DNA of 64,000 nucleotides from JANXVY01 sp040080145 (GTDB taxonomy: Bacteria; Pseudomonadota; Alphaproteobacteria; Rhizobiales; Hyphomicrobiaceae). The DNA lies in the NCBI GenBank assembly GCA_040080145.1, contig JBEBJA010000067.1:1-64000 (forward strand). The letters are read 5' to 3'. Of the stretch, positions 1 through 9,040 are shown piece by piece. The notes below the pieces were generated by a model that was given only the letters and a program-made list of their open reading frames with translations, was not told the origin of the DNA and ran no database searches. The first letter of the stretch is position 1. Each line of letters starts with the position of its first letter. The position numbers and the translations under genes were made by a program.

Positions 1-2825
1 CCCCCGCACGCGACGTCGCTCCACGCTTTGACCGCGACCCCTCGCCCGCATACGAGCCAGCCCCGTCCGCCGATGCCGCCACCGAATCCGAAACCGAACA
101 GGGCCGTCGCGTCGCGCGCCGCCGTCCGGCCGGTCCCGTTCGCCAAGGCATGGCCGCCAACGACGACGCGCCCACCATTGGCGGCCTGATATTCGCTCTC
201 GAACAAAAACCGTCAAATCGCCCCTTCGTGCTGGCTGGCGTTTTCAGCGGCGTATGGGGTGCGCTTGGCACTGCCGTCTCCGGGCTCGCCATTTATTCCG
301 CCTTGACCAAAGGCGCGACGGTTCTCGAAATCATCACCCAGCCCACGATCCTTGCCTCGATCGCAGCCATCGGCCTGCCCATCGGCGTGGTCTGGTTCCT
401 GGCCCTCCTTGCCTGGCGTTCCGAAGAACTCCGTCTGCGCTCGTCGACCATGACCGAGGTCGCTGTCCGTCTGGCTGAACCCGACCGCATGGCCGAGCAG
501 GCGATCTCGTCGCTGGGCCAGAACGTCCGCCGCCAAGTCTCGTTCATGAACGATGCCGTCTCGCGCGCGCTGGGCCGCGCCGGCGAACTCGAAGCCCTCG
601 TTCATTCCGAGGTTGCAGCCCTCGACCGCTCCTACGAAGAAAATGAAAAGCGCATCCGCGGCCTCATTCAGGAACTCTCCGGCGAACGTCACGCGCTGCT
701 CAACACCTCCGAGCGTGTCGCCGTCACCCTGCGCACGCTGGGCTCCGAAGTTCCAGGCCTCATCGACAAGCTGTCCGACCAGCAGATCAAACTCAGCGAG
801 ATTATTGCCGGTGCCGGCCGCAATCTGAACGCGCTCGAAACCGCGATGAACCAAAGCGCCGGCCAGCTCGAGACAACGCTCGGTTCGCGCACGACGCACC
901 TGCAGAAAGTGCTCGAAAACTACTCGACGAAGATCGACGTCACGATGGGTTCGCACACCGAGGGGCTGGACAAGCAACTCACCGAGCGTTCCGAGCAGAT
1001 GCAGAACGTGCTGGAAGGCTACACCACGGCGTTGGCGACCGTACTCAGTTCGCGCAGTGAAGAGATGCAGGCAGCCTTCGAAGACAGCATCCGCACCCTC
1101 GACAGCTCGCTCGGCAACCGCACTGAAAATCTCCAGACCGTGTTCGAGGAATACGCCCTCGCCCTCGACACCACCCTGCAGAACCGCGCCCAGGCTCTCG
1201 ATCTTCAACTCGTCGATCGCACCGCGTCTCTCGATGCCGCATTCGCCCACCGTCTCGAATTGTTCGACGAGTCGATCCAGCGTTCAACCTCGGCCATCGA
1301 CGGCGCCGTCAGCGAGCGCGCAACCGCGCTGACCACCGCCCTCGACACCCACGCCAAAACATTCCGCGAAACCGTGGCGCGCCAAGCTGGGGACCTCGAT
1401 GAATCCCTGATGCAGGGCATCAACGCCGTCCGCCGCTCAAGCGAAAACATTACGCGCCAGTCGCTCAAGGCGATCGAAGGTCTCGCCAACCAGTCAGACA
1501 TGTTGAAGAACGTGTCGGAAAATCTGCTTGGCCAGATCAATTCGGTGACCAATCGTTTCGAAAACCAGGGCCAGCAGATCATGAAGGCGGCCAACGCCCT
1601 CGAGTCTGCCAACTACAAGATCGATTCAACGCTCAAATCCCGCCACAGCGAATTGAGCCGCACCCTGGAACAGATCACCGGAACCACCGATAACTTCGGC
1701 AAAGTGATCACCAGCTATTCGAGTTCCATCGAAGAGTCGGTTGCCGAAGCCGAACGCCGCGCGCGCCAAGCCGCCGAAGAATTGCGTGCCGGCGCCGAAC
1801 ATCGCTCTCGCGCCGCCATGGCCGAAATCGAGCAGTTGCGCTCGCACACCAATGCCGAGATCGAGCAGATGCGCTCGCTCACCAATGCCGAAAGCGAACG
1901 CGCCCTCGACGACGTCCGCCGCCGCTTTTCGTCAGCCACCGGCGAAGTCCAGCAGCAGATTGGCTCGCTCTCGCAGCAGGTCAGCGACGCAACGCTCGAA
2001 GTCCGCAATCGCTCCGCCCTTGCCGCTGCCGAACTTGCCGACGAACAGGCCCGCCTCAAGGCCCAGCTGAGCGCACTGCCAGTCGCGACGCGCGAAAGCA
2101 CGGACGCCATGCGCCGCTCGCTGCACGACCAGCTCCAGGCGCTCGACAAGCTCAATCAGCTTACGAACCGCACCGCCCAGCTCCGCGATGTCTCTCCCCC
2201 GGCGGGCCACGTCCCGCCTCCCTATCCGAACGCTCCATTTCCAAATCCACCGCCGCAACAGCCGGGCGGCCACCCCGACATGCAACGCGCGCTGAGTTCG
2301 CTGATGCCGCAAATGCCTGTCGAACAGCCATCCGTCCTTGCCCCCCTTCCGCCACGTCCAGCGCCCCGTCCCCCAATGGACACCGAGCCACCGCAGGGCT
2401 GGTCGTTCGGGGACCTTCTCGCCCGCGCCTCCAAGGAAGAGGATGTGATGGGGCACCACCCGCAGCCCCCAGTCCAAGAACAGCGCAACACGCCGTTCCA
2501 GCTCAACGTCGGCGTCATCGCCCGCGCGCTCGACGCTCCTACCGCAGACGCACTTTGGTCGCGCCTGCGCGCCGGACAGCGTGGCATCATGGTCCGCTCG
2601 ATCTACGCGCCCGAAGGCCGTATCGCATTCGACGAAATCAGCCGCCGGGCCAAGGTCGACCCGGACTTGGAAAACACCATCGGCCGCTATCTGGCCGATT
2701 TCGAACGCATCTTGAAGGATGCCGAGGCACGCGATCCCAGCGGCCGTATGCTCCAGCAGCAACTGGTATCCGACACCGGCCGCGTCTACCTGTTCCTCGC
2801 CCATGCCACCGGTCGCCTTGCCTGA
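1..2825 (+). CDS. Large coiled-coil membrane protein, 5' end outside window
   Basis: The frame is open to the left edge, so the first ATG at 150 need not be the true start and the gene is treated as 5'-partial. Counting from that ATG, two hydrophobic segments (about residues 27-51 and 66-89) are followed by roughly 550 residues of charged heptad-like sequence. Within it, repeats of the form R(S/T)xxLQxxLExYxxxLD recur around residues 245-390, an apolipoprotein A/E-like pattern. A Pro-rich linker (about 690-780) leads to a compact C-terminal domain (about 795-891). Large proteins of this layout occur in Hyphomicrobiales, often named apolipoprotein-like or kinesin-like, without assigned function. 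A role in envelope or polarity scaffolding is only a guess. Confidence 0.8.
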   Translation, partial: PARDVAPRFDRDPSPAYEPAPSADAATESETEQGRRVARRRPAGPVRQGMAANDDAPTIGGLIFALEQKPSNRPFVLAGVFSGVWGALGTAVSGLAIYSALTKGATVLEIITQPTILASIAAIGLPIGVVWFLALLAWRSEELRLRSSTMTEVAVRLAEPDRMAEQAISSLGQNVRRQVSFMNDAVSRALGRAGELEALVHSEVAALDRSYEENEKRIRGLIQELSGERHALLNTSERVAVTLRTLGSEVPGLIDKLSDQQIKLSEIIAGAGRNLNALETAMNQSAGQLETTLGSRTTHLQKVLENYSTKIDVTMGSHTEGLDKQLTERSEQMQNVLEGYTTALATVLSSRSEEMQAAFEDSIRTLDSSLGNRTENLQTVFEEYALALDTTLQNRAQALDLQLVDRTASLDAAFAHRLELFDESIQRSTSAIDGAVSERATALTTALDTHAKTFRETVARQAGDLDESLMQGINAVRRSSENITRQSLKAIEGLANQSDMLKNVSENLLGQINSVTNRFENQGQQIMKAANALESANYKIDSTLKSRHSELSRTLEQITGTTDNFGKVITSYSSSIEESVAEAERRARQAAEELRAGAEHRSRAAMAEIEQLRSHTNAEIEQMRSLTNAESERALDDVRRRFSSATGEVQQQIGSLSQQVSDATLEVRNRSALAAAELADEQARLKAQLSALPVATRESTDAMRRSLHDQLQALDKLNQLTNRTAQLRDVSPPAGHVPPPYPNAPFPNPPPQQPGGHPDMQRALSSLMPQMPVEQPSVLAPLPPRPAPRPPMDTEPPQGWSFGDLLARASKEEDVMGHHPQPPVQEQRNTPFQLNVGVIARALDAPTADALWSRLRAGQRGIMVRSIYAPEGRIAFDEISRRAKVDPDLENTIGRYLADFERILKDAEARDPSGRMLQQQLVSDTGRVYLFLAHATGRLA

Positions 2826-2857
2826 AATCCAGCTCAGCAGTGTATTGAGACCAAGCC

Positions 2858-3862
2858 ATGCCGCGGCTCATCGTAACCTACAATACCCAGACGTGGCCGC
2901 TGGCCGAAGCCTTCGTGATTTCGCGCGGAGCCAAGACCGAAGCGAACGTCGTGGTCGCCGAAATCGGCGACGGCATGGTCGTAGGATGGGGCGAATGCGT
3001 TCCCTATGCCCGCTATGGCGAAACAATCGAAACCGTGTCCCGCCAGATCGAATCCGCCCGCCAGCACCTAGCCCGTGTCCAGGTCGGTGAAGTCGAAGCC
3101 GCGCGCGCACTCCTTCCAGAACTCCTGCCGCCAGGGGCCGCCCGCAATGCCCTCGACTGCGCCCTCTGGGACTACCAAGCCAAGCGCAATGCCACGACAG
3201 TCGCAAACCTCATAGGATGCGCCGCCCCCCTGCCCGTCGTGACCGCTTATACCCTCAGCCTCGACACGGCGGAGGCCATGGCCTCCAAAGCCCGCGCCGC
3301 CGCCCACTTGCCCCTGCTCAAGTTGAAGCTCGGCGGCGTTGGCGACGACGCCCGCCTGCGCGCCGTCCGCGCAGCCCGCCCCGATGCGCGAATCATCGCC
3401 GACGCCAACGAAGCATGGACCGACGATCTGCTTGCTCCGTTACTGCAGACAGCCTTGGAAACCGGCGTCGAGCTGATCGAGCAGCCGCTTCCCGCCGGCA
3501 ACGATGCGGCGCTGGCAAACCGGCCTCGCGGCGTCTCCGTGTGCGCCGACGAAAGCCTCCACACCCGCGCCGACCTTCCCCGCCTCGCCGGTCACTACGA
3601 TGCCGTCAACATCAAGCTCGACAAAACCGGCGGCCTAACCGAAGCACTCGCACTCGCCAACGACGCGCGCGCGGCCAGGCTCGACATCATGGTCGGCTGC
3701 ATGGTTGCAACCTCGCTCGCCATGGCCCCAGCCCTTCTGCTCGCCGCTCACGCGCGCTGGATTGACCTCGACGGCCCCCTCCTCTTGGCCCAAGATCGCA
3801 ATCCTGGCCTCCGCGTCACCAACGGCCAGATCGCCCCCGCCCCAAGAGAATTATGGGGCTGA
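2858..3862 (+). CDS. Dipeptide epimerase (L-Ala-D/L-Glu epimerase), enolase superfamily
   Basis: This 334-residue protein has the full catalytic set of the muconate lactonising/dipeptide epimerase group: a KLK motif (K155/K157) for one base, metal ligands D182 (DAN), E208 (EQP) and D231 (CADES), and K253 (NIKLDK) as the second base. The family epimerises L-Ala-D-Glu and related dipeptides released from murein, allowing peptidoglycan peptides to be recycled. It starts 32 bp after the coiled-coil gene on the same strand and may share its transcript. Exact dipeptide specificity cannot be read from the sequence. Confidence 0.88.
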   Translation: MPRLIVTYNTQTWPLAEAFVISRGAKTEANVVVAEIGDGMVVGWGECVPYARYGETIETVSRQIESARQHLARVQVGEVEAARALLPELLPPGAARNALDCALWDYQAKRNATTVANLIGCAAPLPVVTAYTLSLDTAEAMASKARAAAHLPLLKLKLGGVGDDARLRAVRAARPDARIIADANEAWTDDLLAPLLQTALETGVELIEQPLPAGNDAALANRPRGVSVCADESLHTRADLPRLAGHYDAVNIKLDKTGGLTEALALANDARAARLDIMVGCMVATSLAMAPALLLAAHARWIDLDGPLLLAQDRNPGLRVTNGQIAPAPRELWG

Positions 3863-3915
3863 ATTATGGGGCTGAGTAGCGCACGTCAGCGCCAACCCGT
3901 GGAGCGATCACGGCT

Positions 3916-4383
3916 CTAGCCGGGCTCCCCCGTAACTTCCGGCAACATGGCGGCTGCACTTGAGGGAACATTCAATCGTATACCGTCCTTGCCACGCCCA
4001 AATCCCCCGGCGCGCACGACGACGACCTTCCCCGACGCGCCGCTAACTCCATCAATCTTCACGTGGATTTCCCGTACCCACCCATCGGTTTCGGCCGCAA
4101 TCTTGGTAACCCGCCCCACATTCTTGTCATCCGATCCGATCACGATGGCTCCTACCTCCAGTTTCACCGGTCCCTGCTCAGGTTCCTTCGGGCTTTGCGC
4201 GGTGGTCGGAGGCTTTGGCAAGGGCTTGGGGGCCATCCCGGGCGGCTCAATGATTTCGCCCGGCGTGGTGTTTGGATTGGGGTAGACATTATCGGGCGGC
4301 GTCTGTGGAGCCTGCGCCACGGCGACGCCGTCGGCCATCGCAAGCACCAGGGCCAAGACCGCACCCGGCTTATGAAATCGCAT
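3916..4383 (-). CDS. Exported protein with PRC-barrel-like domain
   Basis: A 155-residue protein beginning with a Sec signal peptide (cleavage likely near residue 23, after AVA). A Pro-rich stretch (about 26-65) follows, then a small beta-rich domain (about 75-140) containing VGAIVIGSDDKNVGRVTKI, which resembles the PRC-barrel fold seen in many alphaproteobacterial periplasmic proteins. A GAGGAG ribosome-binding site precedes the ATG. It converges on the epimerase gene. No enzyme motif is present and the function is unknown. Confidence 0.75.
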   Translation of the reverse strand: MRFHKPGAVLALVLAMADGVAVAQAPQTPPDNVYPNPNTTPGEIIEPPGMAPKPLPKPPTTAQSPKEPEQGPVKLEVGAIVIGSDDKNVGRVTKIAAETDGWVREIHVKIDGVSGASGKVVVVRAGGFGRGKDGIRLNVPSSAAAMLPEVTGEPG

Positions 4384-4674
4384 GCCAATTGTCTCCTCTA
4401 TGCCGCCTCAACCAATGTCAGGCGGCAAAACCGTCACCACACGGATCGCCTTGTGCGAGTGCGAACGTCAAGGGTCAAACGCTCGCTTCGCCACCCAAGT
4501 TCCAAATTCTTCAGATTCCAGGAGAATCTCCCTCGCAGCTGCGACCGAATCAGGCACACTTCACATGTGCTGGCTGGATACAAATGTTCGATAGTGATTT
4601 TTGTGGAACAGTAAGTCGATCCTGCTTGTGGCACGTTATGGAATGACGAGTGCTTTTTACTGGGGGAGTTCGAT

Positions 4675-4959
4675 ATGACGCTGACGTCTCGTACCTGCCG
4701 CAACCTGCTGGCTGTTGCAGCCGCCTGTTCCACGCTTGTCTTGTCGGCTGCCGGGGCATCTGCCGCCAGCACGTCGGTCGAGATGGCCTGCGCCGCGGAT
4801 TACTTTGCTCACTGCAGCAAACACGATCCTGACAGCCCCGCCGTTCGCTCCTGTATGCGGGCCGTCGGTGCACGTCTATCGCAACGGTGCATCAAAGCCC
4901 TCGCTGCCGCCGGTGAGATCCCAAGCGCCAAAACCGAACGCCGCGCCTCCGCTCGCTGA
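4675..4959 (+). CDS. Small secreted four-cysteine protein
   Basis: A 94-residue protein with a clear signal peptide (residues 1-30, ending ASA). The mature part has four cysteines (C39, C47, C60, C72) spaced like a small disulfide-bonded helical protein, and a basic C-terminus. A strong GGGGGAG ribosome-binding site lies 6-7 bases before the ATG. Similar short proteins are common hypotheticals in Hyphomicrobiales. No function can be assigned. It is separated from cvpA, which points toward it, by a hairpin-rich gap. Confidence 0.7.
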   Translation: MTLTSRTCRNLLAVAAACSTLVLSAAGASAASTSVEMACAADYFAHCSKHDPDSPAVRSCMRAVGARLSQRCIKALAAAGEIPSAKTERRASAR

Positions 4960-4971
4960 CGGGTTCCGTAG

Positions 4972-5008
4972 GTTGGGTTCGGATGCCCTCTTGCATCCGT
5001 AACCCAAC
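4972..5008. terminator. Hairpin between convergent genes
   Basis: GTTGGGTT and GGATGC pair with GCATCC and AACCCAAC, giving a 14-bp stem with one offset around a six-base loop. Degenerate copies of the arms recur at about 5042-5049 (GTTGGGT) and 5092-5099 (AACCCAA). Its place between two convergent genes fits a bidirectional terminator, although the sequence also belongs to a common dispersed repeat type. Confidence 0.5.
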
Positions 5009-5105
5009 AACTTTTCACGATTGCGACCAGCATCACTTGTCGGTTGGGTCAAGCACGTGCGCGCGACTCCCAAAAAGTCCCGGAACCCAACAACGTCCTC
5101 AAGCG

Positions 5106-5666
5106 CTAGCCCGGCTGATCGCCGGGCTTCGCCTTTTCGAACGCCGGCGTGACGTACTGGGTCAGCATCCCCTTGATCCAGTTCCCAGGTCCGCGCACGA
5201 ACGGCAGCGTCTTTGACTGCGCAACCCAAGCGAATTGCTTTTCCTTCTCGGGATAGAAGCCTTCGTAGATCATGAACACGATGACCATGATCAGCGCGCC
5301 GCGCAGGAAGCCAAATACAAACCCTAAAACCCGGTCGATCATTCCAACGCTGCTATCGAGGATCGCGTCCGAAATCCGCGTCGTGATGAGATGCACGATG
5401 ATGAGGATCACGAGGAACGCCAGCACGGCAACGATGGCACCGCCGACCATAGCCCCGTTATTACCGGTCATGCCGATCTGTTTGCCGATCTCGATGCCGA
5501 TCCCGTCCTGAGCCTTTTTGAACGCGAGATAGGCAACGCCCGCCGCGACGATCCACGATACGATCGACAGCAGTTCGCGCATCAAGCCACGATACATGGC
5601 AAGCAGTGCCGAAATCAGACCCAGCACCAGCAGGGCGGCATCGAAATAACTGAGTGGTCCGATCAT
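5106..5666 (-). CDS. cvpA: CvpA family membrane protein
   Basis: A 186-residue inner-membrane protein with four hydrophobic segments (about 7-25, 32-50, 68-93 and 108-130). The N-terminal pattern FDxxLLVLGLISALLAMYRGLMRELLS is typical of CvpA. The family was named for colicin V production in Escherichia coli and is linked to envelope integrity, with no agreed molecular function. The gene lies 43 bp downstream of radA on the same strand, so it is probably the last gene of a rimK-independent ate-radA-cvpA run. Confidence 0.88.
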   Translation of the reverse strand: MIGPLSYFDAALLVLGLISALLAMYRGLMRELLSIVSWIVAAGVAYLAFKKAQDGIGIEIGKQIGMTGNNGAMVGGAIVAVLAFLVILIIVHLITTRISDAILDSSVGMIDRVLGFVFGFLRGALIMVIVFMIYEGFYPEKEKQFAWVAQSKTLPFVRGPGNWIKGMLTQYVTPAFEKAKPGDQPG

Positions 5667-5709
5667 GGCTCACGGATCCCTGGAATGTCTCGTGTTGAAC
5701 TGTTGGCTG

Positions 5710-7086
5710 TCACTCGCACGCGCTTGCCGCCTCCGCAAGAGCCTTGAGGTGGCTATGCCGCGTAAGACCGATGGACAAACTTCCAGTCTCCACTTCCCCG
5801 CTCGCCGGGATCACCGCGCGGCCAAAGCCGAGCTTTTGCGCTTCCTTAAGGCGTGGTGTCATGTGACTGGGTGCCCGGATCGCCCCAGATAGCGAGATTT
5901 CGCCGAAGTAGACGTCGTCTTTGGGCAGGGGAACACCGCATCGTGACGAAAGCAGGGCCGCCGCCGCTGCCAAGTCCGCTGCGGGATCGGCAATCTTCAA
6001 TCCGCCTGCCACGTTGAGATAGACGTCCATCTGCGCAAACGACACTCCGCACCGGGCATCCAGTACGGCGAGCAGCATAGCCAGCCGCGCCCCGTCCCAG
6101 CCAACGACCGCACGTCGCGGTGTTCCAAGCGAACTGGGCGCAACTAGCGCCTGGATCTCGACCAGAATCGGTCGCGTCCCCTCAATTCCGGCAAATACCG
6201 CTGCCCCTGGGCTTGAGGCATCGCGGTCGCCAAGGAACAATTCCGACGGGTTCATCACCTCGCGCAGTCCCGACTGCACCATCTCGAACACGCCGATTTC
6301 GTCCGTCGGCCCGAACCGGTTTTTCACCGCCCGCAGAATGCGATACGGATGCCCGCGATCGCCTTCGAAATACAGCACCGTATCGACCATGTGCTCGATC
6401 ACCTTCGGCCCGGCAATCTGCCCTTCCTTGGTGACGTGCCCGACCAGCAGCAGCGACGCGCCCGCCGTTTTGGCGTACCGGATGAGCGATTGCGTCGCGG
6501 CCCGCACCTGCCCCACCGTCCCCGGCGCGCCGTCGAGCTGATCGGCCCATAATGTTTGGATCGAATCGATCACGACGAGATCGGCACGGCCTATATCAGT
6601 GAGCGTCGCCAGGATGTTGGACAAGCTGGTCTCGGCTGCCAGCATGACGGGTGCCGACGACAACCCAAGCCGCTCGGCTCGCAGCCGCACTTGTGCGGTC
6701 GCTTCTTCGCCCGAAAAATACACGGCCTTTCTACCCGACTTCGCAAGGCTTGCCGCCAATTGCAGCAGCAGCGTGGACTTTCCAATCCCCGGCTCGCCGC
6801 CGATCAGCAGTGCCGACCCTGGCACGATCCCGCCGCCGGTCACCCGGTCCAGTTCCGCAATCCCGGTAGTAAAGCGCGGTGCTTCCTCGTTCCGGCTGGC
6901 CAGCGTCTCCAGCGTAACCAGCCGTCCCTTGGACGCCTTCGACAACCCGGAACCGGGAACTGCAATCGCTTCCGCTTCCTCAAGCAGCGTGTTCCAGTCG
7001 CCGCACGACGGGCACTTGCCAACCCAACGGGGCTGCACGCCGCCGCATGTCTGGCAGACGAACTGAATCTTCGGGGCTTTTGCCAT
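5710..7086 (-). CDS. radA: DNA repair protein RadA
   Basis: A 458-residue RecA-like ATPase with the complete RadA/Sms layout. There is an N-terminal zinc finger (CQTCG and CPSCG), a Walker A motif GEPGIGKST, the RadA-specific KNRFG motif, and a C-terminal Lon-protease-like domain. RadA drives branch migration during recombination and fork repair. An in-frame ATG exists 57 bases upstream, but MAKAPKIQFVCQTCGG is the usual N-terminus. This choice puts the ATG in a TGATG overlap with the stop of ate, implying translational coupling. Confidence 0.95.
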   Translation of the reverse strand: MAKAPKIQFVCQTCGGVQPRWVGKCPSCGDWNTLLEEAEAIAVPGSGLSKASKGRLVTLETLASRNEEAPRFTTGIAELDRVTGGGIVPGSALLIGGEPGIGKSTLLLQLAASLAKSGRKAVYFSGEEATAQVRLRAERLGLSSAPVMLAAETSLSNILATLTDIGRADLVVIDSIQTLWADQLDGAPGTVGQVRAATQSLIRYAKTAGASLLLVGHVTKEGQIAGPKVIEHMVDTVLYFEGDRGHPYRILRAVKNRFGPTDEIGVFEMVQSGLREVMNPSELFLGDRDASSPGAAVFAGIEGTRPILVEIQALVAPSSLGTPRRAVVGWDGARLAMLLAVLDARCGVSFAQMDVYLNVAGGLKIADPAADLAAAAALLSSRCGVPLPKDDVYFGEISLSGAIRAPSHMTPRLKEAQKLGFGRAVIPASGEVETGSLSIGLTRHSHLKALAEAASACE

Positions 7087-7883
7087 CAGCGCTTCGGCGC
7101 GCCCGGCGAAATCGCTACCGGTGCTGGGGCTCCAAGCGCCCATCCACTTGAACTCAAGTGTTCCTGAGGCTGGAACCGAGTCTTGTAGTTCATCTTGCGC
7201 GAACCCGCGATCCAGTAGCCAAGATACAGATAGGGCAGCCCAAGGCTCTTGGCATATGCAATGTGGTCCAAGATCATATATGTCCCAAGACTGTCGGCTT
7301 CGCCCGCACTGTCATAAAAGCTGTAAACCATCGAAATGCCATCCGCGAGCCGGTCACAGAGCGCTACCGCCTTTAGCGGCCAAGCCTCGGGATTATCGTG
7401 GAAGGACAGATGTGGCTGGTTCTCGGGCTTCAGCCGGTATTCGGTCAAAAACGTATCAATCACGCTGTCTTCGACCATCATCGCGTAGTCCAGCACACTC
7501 ATGTCGGCCATGCCGCCATCGGAATGCCGACTGTCGATGTAGCCGCGAAACAGGCCATATTGTTCCGACGTTGGCACCGGCGCAATCCGCCGCGGTCTCA
7601 GTGCGCTGTTGCGATCGCTGATCCGCCGCATCGTCCGGCCTGGTTCAAATTCATCGACCCGGACCCGCACCGAAACGCAGGCTTGGCAGCCCTCGCAATA
7701 AGGAATGTAGGCAATGTTCTGACTGCGCCGGAAGCCGCCGCGCAGCAGCTTGTCGATCATACCGGGCGATTTATCGCCGTTGAGGTGTGTGAACAACTTG
7801 CGCTCAAGCCGCCCCGGCAGATAGGGGCACGGCTGCGCTGCGGTGACGTAGAACTCAGGAAAGTTCTTATGCTGCTCCGTCAT
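7086..7883 (-). CDS. bpt: Aspartate/glutamate leucyltransferase (Bpt/Ate family)
   Basis: A 265-residue aminoacyl-tRNA-protein transferase with the bacterial N-terminal signature AAQPCPYLPGRLERKLFTHL and a later YCEGCQACVS cysteine motif. Bacterial Bpt enzymes transfer leucine from Leu-tRNA to N-terminal Asp or Glu, marking substrates for ClpS/ClpAP under the N-end rule. The homologous eukaryotic ATE1 transfers arginine, so older annotations say arginyltransferase. The stop overlaps the radA start by one base. A palindromic element lies just upstream. Confidence 0.92.
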   Translation of the reverse strand: MTEQHKNFPEFYVTAAQPCPYLPGRLERKLFTHLNGDKSPGMIDKLLRGGFRRSQNIAYIPYCEGCQACVSVRVRVDEFEPGRTMRRISDRNSALRPRRIAPVPTSEQYGLFRGYIDSRHSDGGMADMSVLDYAMMVEDSVIDTFLTEYRLKPENQPHLSFHDNPEAWPLKAVALCDRLADGISMVYSFYDSAGEADSLGTYMILDHIAYAKSLGLPYLYLGYWIAGSRKMNYKTRFQPQEHLSSSGWALGAPAPVAISPGAPKR

Positions 7884-7995
7884 CGCGTGCGTTCATCTCC
7901 GCTCACAGCGCCCAGGAAATCCCTAAGCAGGCCCGCTTCAATGATGATACGGGACGCCCCCCATTTCAAGCAAGGCCACAATATCCAATTTCTAC

Positions 7996-8115
7996 CTAGT
8001 GTTCCGACTCTAACGCTTGGTTCCCACTCCAACACACAACAAACGTCATGGCCGCCTTCGCGGCCATGACGAAAATGGATAGACTGGGAACCATCTGTTT
8101 GACCCGGAACACTAG
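7996..8115. repeat. 120-bp nested palindromic element
   Basis: Three inverted-repeat pairs are nested symmetrically. CTAGTGTTCCG (7996-8006) pairs with CGGAACACTAG (8105-8115), GGTTCCCA (8019-8026) with TGGGAACC (8085-8092), and GTCATGGCCGC (8045-8055) with GCGGCCATGAC (8060-8070) around a CTTC loop. The outer pairs look like terminal inverted repeats of a MITE-sized element. The central palindrome recurs elsewhere in the window. Confidence 0.8.
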
Positions 8116-8134
8116 CGCAAGGCGAGGGCCGCAG

Positions 8135-9040
8135 CTACCCCTTGCCCCGTGTCGCCGTCAGGCCTGGCCGCGCATGCGACTCCAAGAAACCGATGATCTG
8201 CCCGGCGACGTCGATCCCTGTGGCCCCTTCGACTCCCTCAAGTCCGGGCGACGAGTTCACCTCCATCACCATGGGGCCGCGCGATGACCGCAGCATATCG
8301 ACCCCGCTGACGTTCAATCCTAATACCGCCGCCGATTTGACGGCCGTCGCCGTTTCCTCCGCAGTCAGTTCCGCCAGCTCCGCGCGTCCGCCCCGATGTA
8401 AATTGGACCGGAACTCCCCCGATTGCCCGATCCGCTTCATCGCCGCGACAACCCGGCCATTGATGACAAACGCCCGCACGTCGGTTGCGTCGGCCTCGCG
8501 AATGAATTCCTGCACCATGATGTTGACGTTGGCCGCGCTGAACGCCTCGATAATGGATTTCGCCGAAGCATGCGTTTCAGCCAGAATCACGCCCATCCCC
8601 TGCGTGCCTTCCAGCAGCTTTATGACGACCGGCGCGCCGCCAACTTCCTTGATCACGTCCTCGGCCTTGCGCGGCCCATGCGCGAACGCCGTCGTTGGTA
8701 GCCCGATCCCGGCCCGGGCCAGCAACTGCAGCGCCCGCAGCTTGTCGCGTGACCGTCCGATAGCGACGCTTTCGTTGAGGGGATATACCCCTTGCATTTC
8801 GAATTGCCGCAGCACGGCCAGGCCGTAGTTGGTGATCGACGCCCCAATCCTGGGAATAACCGCGTCATACAGTGGCAATTGCGCGCCATCGTAGCGCAGC
8901 ACCGAGGCGTTGGAGGTGATGTTCATGTGAACCTGGAGCGTGTTCACGACATCAATCGAGTGTCCGCGCGCCACAGCCGCCGCGATTAGCCGCGTATGCG
9001 AGTAGAGCGCGGGGTTACGGGCCAGCATCATTAAGCGCAT
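8135..9040 (-). CDS. rimK: RimK-type alpha-L-glutamate ligase (ATP-grasp)
   Basis: A 301-residue ATP-grasp ligase beginning MRLMMLARNPALYSHTRL. The N-terminal region, the ATP-binding segment (PVVIKLLEGTQGMGV) and the C-terminal VMEVNSSPGLEGVE motif match RimK, which adds glutamates to the C-terminus of ribosomal protein S6. The family also includes coenzyme F420 and tetrahydromethanopterin glutamate ligases, a relevant alternative in a C1-metabolising organism. A longer reading frame from 9103 runs into tandem repeat sequence, so the start at 9040 is preferred; it gives the usual RimK length. Confidence 0.85.
   Translation of the reverse strand: MRLMMLARNPALYSHTRLIAAAVARGHSIDVVNTLQVHMNITSNASVLRYDGAQLPLYDAVIPRIGASITNYGLAVLRQFEMQGVYPLNESVAIGRSRDKLRALQLLARAGIGLPTTAFAHGPRKAEDVIKEVGGAPVVIKLLEGTQGMGVILAETHASAKSIIEAFSAANVNIMVQEFIREADATDVRAFVINGRVVAAMKRIGQSGEFRSNLHRGGRAELAELTAEETATAVKSAAVLGLNVSGVDMLRSSRGPMVMEVNSSPGLEGVEGATGIDVAGQIIGFLESHARPGLTATRGKG

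Noticed and set aside
213..1250. Long open frame on the minus strand opposite the coiled-coil gene
   Set aside because: It mirrors the GC-rich codon pattern of the plus-strand gene, has no recognisable domain and no ribosome-binding site.
4628..4650. Possible sigma-54 promoter TGGCAC before the small secreted protein gene
   Set aside because: The -24 element is present but the required GC of the -12 TTGC element is not at the right spacing.
4966..5105. tRNA-like cloverleaf
   Set aside because: The stems come from a repeated GTTGGGTT/AACCCAAC hairpin; there is no anticodon arm or T-loop sequence.
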